Below the pieces are notes generated by a model that did not search any database, had not been told where the DNA came from, and saw nothing but the letters and a program-made list of their open reading frames with translations. Position numbers and translations under genes: made by a program. Positions 62,378 to 64,000 of a stretch of 64,000 nucleotides of DNA are shown here, one piece after another. How positions within the stretch are numbered: the first letter of the stretch is position 1; each line of letters starts with the position of its first letter. Origin of the DNA: Sphingomonas sp. Leaf242 (lineage in GTDB: Bacteria; Pseudomonadota; Alphaproteobacteria; Sphingomonadales; Sphingomonadaceae); contig NZ_LMLW01000009.1 in assembly GCF_001422045.1 (NCBI RefSeq), positions 524,402 through 588,401 of the forward strand, in the 5' to 3' direction.

Positions 62378-62983
62378 ATGTCGACCGTCACCGCAGTGCC
62401 GCTGCAGCCCACCAAGCGCAGCTACCTTGTCTATCTTTGGGTCGGTATCGCGCTCGCGCTGATCGCCGCAGTAGCGCTTGCGCGCCAGGGCGACGACCCG
62501 CTGGCGCGCAATGCGCGTGCCCGAGGTGTGGTCGTGACCGCGTCCGGGTTGCAGTACAAGGTGATCGCGCCCGGCAAGCCCGGTGCGGCCAAGCCCACCG
62601 ATGCGGACGTTGCGCTGGTCAACTACGAGGGCAAGCTGCTCAACGGCACGACCTTCGACAAGTCGCAGCAGCCGATGCCGATGCCGGTGACCGGCGTCGT
62701 CCCGGGCTTCTCCGAAGCGCTGAAGCTGATGCCGAAGGGGTCGAAGTATCGCTTCTGGATGAAGCCGTCACTTGGTTATGGCGACAAGGCCGCCGGCCCG
62801 ATCCCGGCCAACTCGACGCTGGTGTTCGATGTCGAGCTGCTCGACTTCCTGCCGCAGAGCGTAGTCCAGCAGATGCAGGCACAGGCGCAGATGGGGCGTG
62901 GCGCACCCGGCGCGATGCCAGGCGGTGTCCCGGGTGGTCCGGCCGGTATGCCGGGTGGCGCGCAGAACCAGCCGCATCAGTAA
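62378..62983 (+). CDS. Membrane-anchored FKBP-type peptidyl-prolyl isomerase
   Basis: The 201-residue protein has an N-terminal membrane helix (about 17-35) and an FKBP domain (about 70-158; VNYEGKLLNGTTFDKSQQ, GVVPGFSEALKLMPKGSKYR, LGYGDKAAGPIPANSTLVFD). The tail is Gly/Pro/Met-rich (GRGAPGAMPGGVPGGPAG). It likely helps fold exported proteins. It follows rpsU and ends in a terminator region. Confidence 0.93.
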   Translation: MSTVTAVPLQPTKRSYLVYLWVGIALALIAAVALARQGDDPLARNARARGVVVTASGLQYKVIAPGKPGAAKPTDADVALVNYEGKLLNGTTFDKSQQPMPMPVTGVVPGFSEALKLMPKGSKYRFWMKPSLGYGDKAAGPIPANSTLVFDVELLDFLPQSVVQQMQAQAQMGRGAPGAMPGGVPGGPAGMPGGAQNQPHQ

Positions 62984-62994
62984 GCCGCCGCGAT

Positions 62995-63020
62995 GTAAGC
63001 CGGACGGTCCTCCGGCTTAC
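62995..63020 (+). terminator. Stem-loop after the FKBP gene
   Basis: GTAAGCCGGA and TCCGGCTTAC form a perfect 10-bp stem with a 6-base loop just after the FKBP stop. No T-run follows; it may assist the next hairpin. Confidence 0.5.
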
Positions 63021-63041
63021 CGCCTTCATGATCGAGACATG

Positions 63042-63082
63042 AAAAAAAAACGCCCGCGGCCTAATGCCGTCGGGCGTTTTTT
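63042..63082. terminator. Bidirectional terminator
   Basis: AAAAAACGCCCG and CGGGCGTTTTTT form a perfect 12-bp stem around a 14-base loop. The T-runs on both strands fit termination of the FKBP gene and of the convergent wecC-type gene. Confidence 0.92.
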
Positions 63083-63096
63083 CGTCGGGTAGGTGA

Positions 63097-64000
63097 TCAG
63101 TGCCGGGGCGGGAGGACCGGGCGGGGCTGGTCCGGCCAGATGCCGCGCGTATCGAGCACGGTCTTGTCAGCACGCTCTTCCAGCGGGATCGACTTGAAGA
63201 CGTCGTGATCGACGAGCACGACCATGATCGCGCACGTCTCGATCGCGCTGTCCACGTCGATCAGTGTCGCGCCCGTCTCGGCTAACGTGATCGGCAGCGA
63301 CTTGGCATAGGGCTCGACGATCCGCACGCGGTCGCCGAACGCGCCCGCCACCGCCTGTGCGACCTTCAGCGCCGGGCTTTCGCGGAAGTCGTCGATGTTC
63401 GCCTTGAACGCGAGGCCTAGGCAGGCGACCACCGCATCGGGCATCGAGTCGACCAGCGCGGAGACCTGCGCGATGACATGGTCGGTCTTGCCGTCGTTCA
63501 CTTCGCGCGCGGTCCGGATCAGCGGGGTCTGGTCGGGCGCGGCGTGGACCAAGAACCACGGGTCGACAGCGATGCAATGCCCGCCAACGCCGGGCCCGGG
63601 CTGGAGGATGTTCACGCGCGGATGGCGATTGGCGAGGCGGATCACCTCCCATACGTCGACGCCCATCGTATCGGCGATCAGCGACAGCTCGTTGGCGAAC
63701 GCGATGTTCACGTCGCGAAACGCGTTCTCGGTGAGCTTGGTCATCTCCGCCGCGCGTGCGGTCGTGGTGACGCAGGCGCCGCGGACGAAGCGGCGATAGA
63801 AGGTCAGCGCTTTCCGCGCACACCTAGGTGTGATTCCGCCGATCACGCGGTCGTTGTCGATCAGTTCGACCAGAATGCGGCCGGGCAACACGCGTTCGGG
63901 GCAATAGGCGATCGCGATGTCGGCCTGTTCGCCGGCACGTCCGGGTACGCGGATATCGGGACGCAGCCTGGCCAGCACGTCACGCACCTGTTCGGTGGTG
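63097..64000 (-). CDS. wecC: UDP-N-acetyl-D-mannosaminuronate dehydrogenase-type protein (partial)
   Basis: This NAD-dependent enzyme oxidises UDP-ManNAc to the uronate for polysaccharide synthesis. The visible part is open through the window end, so the N-terminal NAD domain is missing. Landmarks are AIAYCPERVLPGRILVEL, MTKLTENAFRDVNIAFANEL, catalytic Cys in GPGVGGHCIAVDPWFLV and AFKANIDDFRESPALKVA. The exact member (UDP-ManNAc or another UDP-sugar) is uncertain. It may belong to an EPS locus beyond the window. Confidence 0.85.
   Translation of the reverse strand, partial: TTEQVRDVLARLRPDIRVPGRAGEQADIAIAYCPERVLPGRILVELIDNDRVIGGITPRCARKALTFYRRFVRGACVTTTARAAEMTKLTENAFRDVNIAFANELSLIADTMGVDVWEVIRLANRHPRVNILQPGPGVGGHCIAVDPWFLVHAAPDQTPLIRTAREVNDGKTDHVIAQVSALVDSMPDAVVACLGLAFKANIDDFRESPALKVAQAVAGAFGDRVRIVEPYAKSLPITLAETGATLIDVDSAIETCAIMVVLVDHDVFKSIPLEERADKTVLDTRGIWPDQPRPVLPPRH

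Noticed and set aside
1..64000. CRISPR arrays, prophage, insertion sequences or integrases
   Set aside because: No array of regularly spaced direct repeats and no transposase, integrase or phage structural gene was seen. The repeats present are isolated palindromes.

Overview
The window looks like chromosomal DNA of a GC-rich alphaproteobacterium, most probably a Sphingomonas-like sphingomonad. This is inferred from the gene order of the division cluster, the protein types (intracellular PHB depolymerase, class II DAHP synthase, exosortase A-associated EPS genes, spinster-type MFS) and many short palindromic intergenic repeats. Nothing was searched against a database. No prophage, transposase, integrase or CRISPR array was seen.

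Layout. 1-10918: the division and cell-wall (dcw) cluster murD(partial)-ftsW-murG-murC-murB-ddl-ftsQ-ftsA-ftsZ. Most genes overlap by 4 bases, so this is a tightly coupled operon, but murB carries in-frame palindromic repeats at both ends. 11231-14586: a TPR/SPOR envelope protein overlapping dgt. 14781-17991: a small secreted protein, then a DUF1800/DUF1501 pair. 18390-24471: argS with a second SPOR protein, a small unknown gene, rnr and two tandem paralogous small membrane proteins. 24472-33232: a saccharopine-dehydrogenase-like reductase, a TfoX-like protein, an ABC exporter, phaZ, a stress flavin-binding protein, thiolase, MaoC hydratase and MscS. 33244-34946: type IB topoisomerase and a DJ-1/PfpI protein, divergently transcribed. 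35002-39708: exosortase A-associated exopolysaccharide genes (O-antigen-ligase type protein, acyltransferase, glycosyltransferase, and a 48-residue leader protein). 39796-47350: MFS transporter, SodC, RNA ligase-type phosphodiesterase, Bax-inhibitor-1, transglutaminase, small acidic protein, extensin-like protein and Nudix hydrolase. 47612-57491: LacI regulator and a nine-gene sugar-oxidation operon. 57632-64000: tRNA-Glu, class II DAHP synthase, hydroxyacid dehydrogenase, cysS, rpsU, an FKBP isomerase and a partial UDP-ManNAc dehydrogenase.

The most interesting system is the operon at 48742-57491, which faces a LacI regulator across a perfect 6-bp inverted repeat. It encodes an MFS importer, two cytoplasmic enzymes (TIM-barrel isomerase and Gfo/Idh/MocA oxidoreductase) and six probably periplasmic proteins: cytochrome c, two Tat-exported TIM-barrel proteins, a DUF1080 3-keto-glycoside hydrolase, a gluconate-dehydrogenase-subunit-3-like protein and a GMC flavoprotein. 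The set fits catabolism of glycosides through 3-keto intermediates: respiratory oxidation outside the membrane, cleavage of the keto-glycoside, uptake, then isomerisation or reduction inside. The substrate cannot be read from the sequence.

Two wider patterns cross the window. First, five promoter-like sites of the form GGAAC-N16-CGTT (each with one mismatch) lie in front of topIB-mscS, pfpI, sodC, a flavin-binding stress protein and a small acidic protein, suggesting a local EcfG general-stress regulon. Second, at least six palindromic repeat families occur between genes, and copies have become translated parts of MurB and of an acyltransferase.
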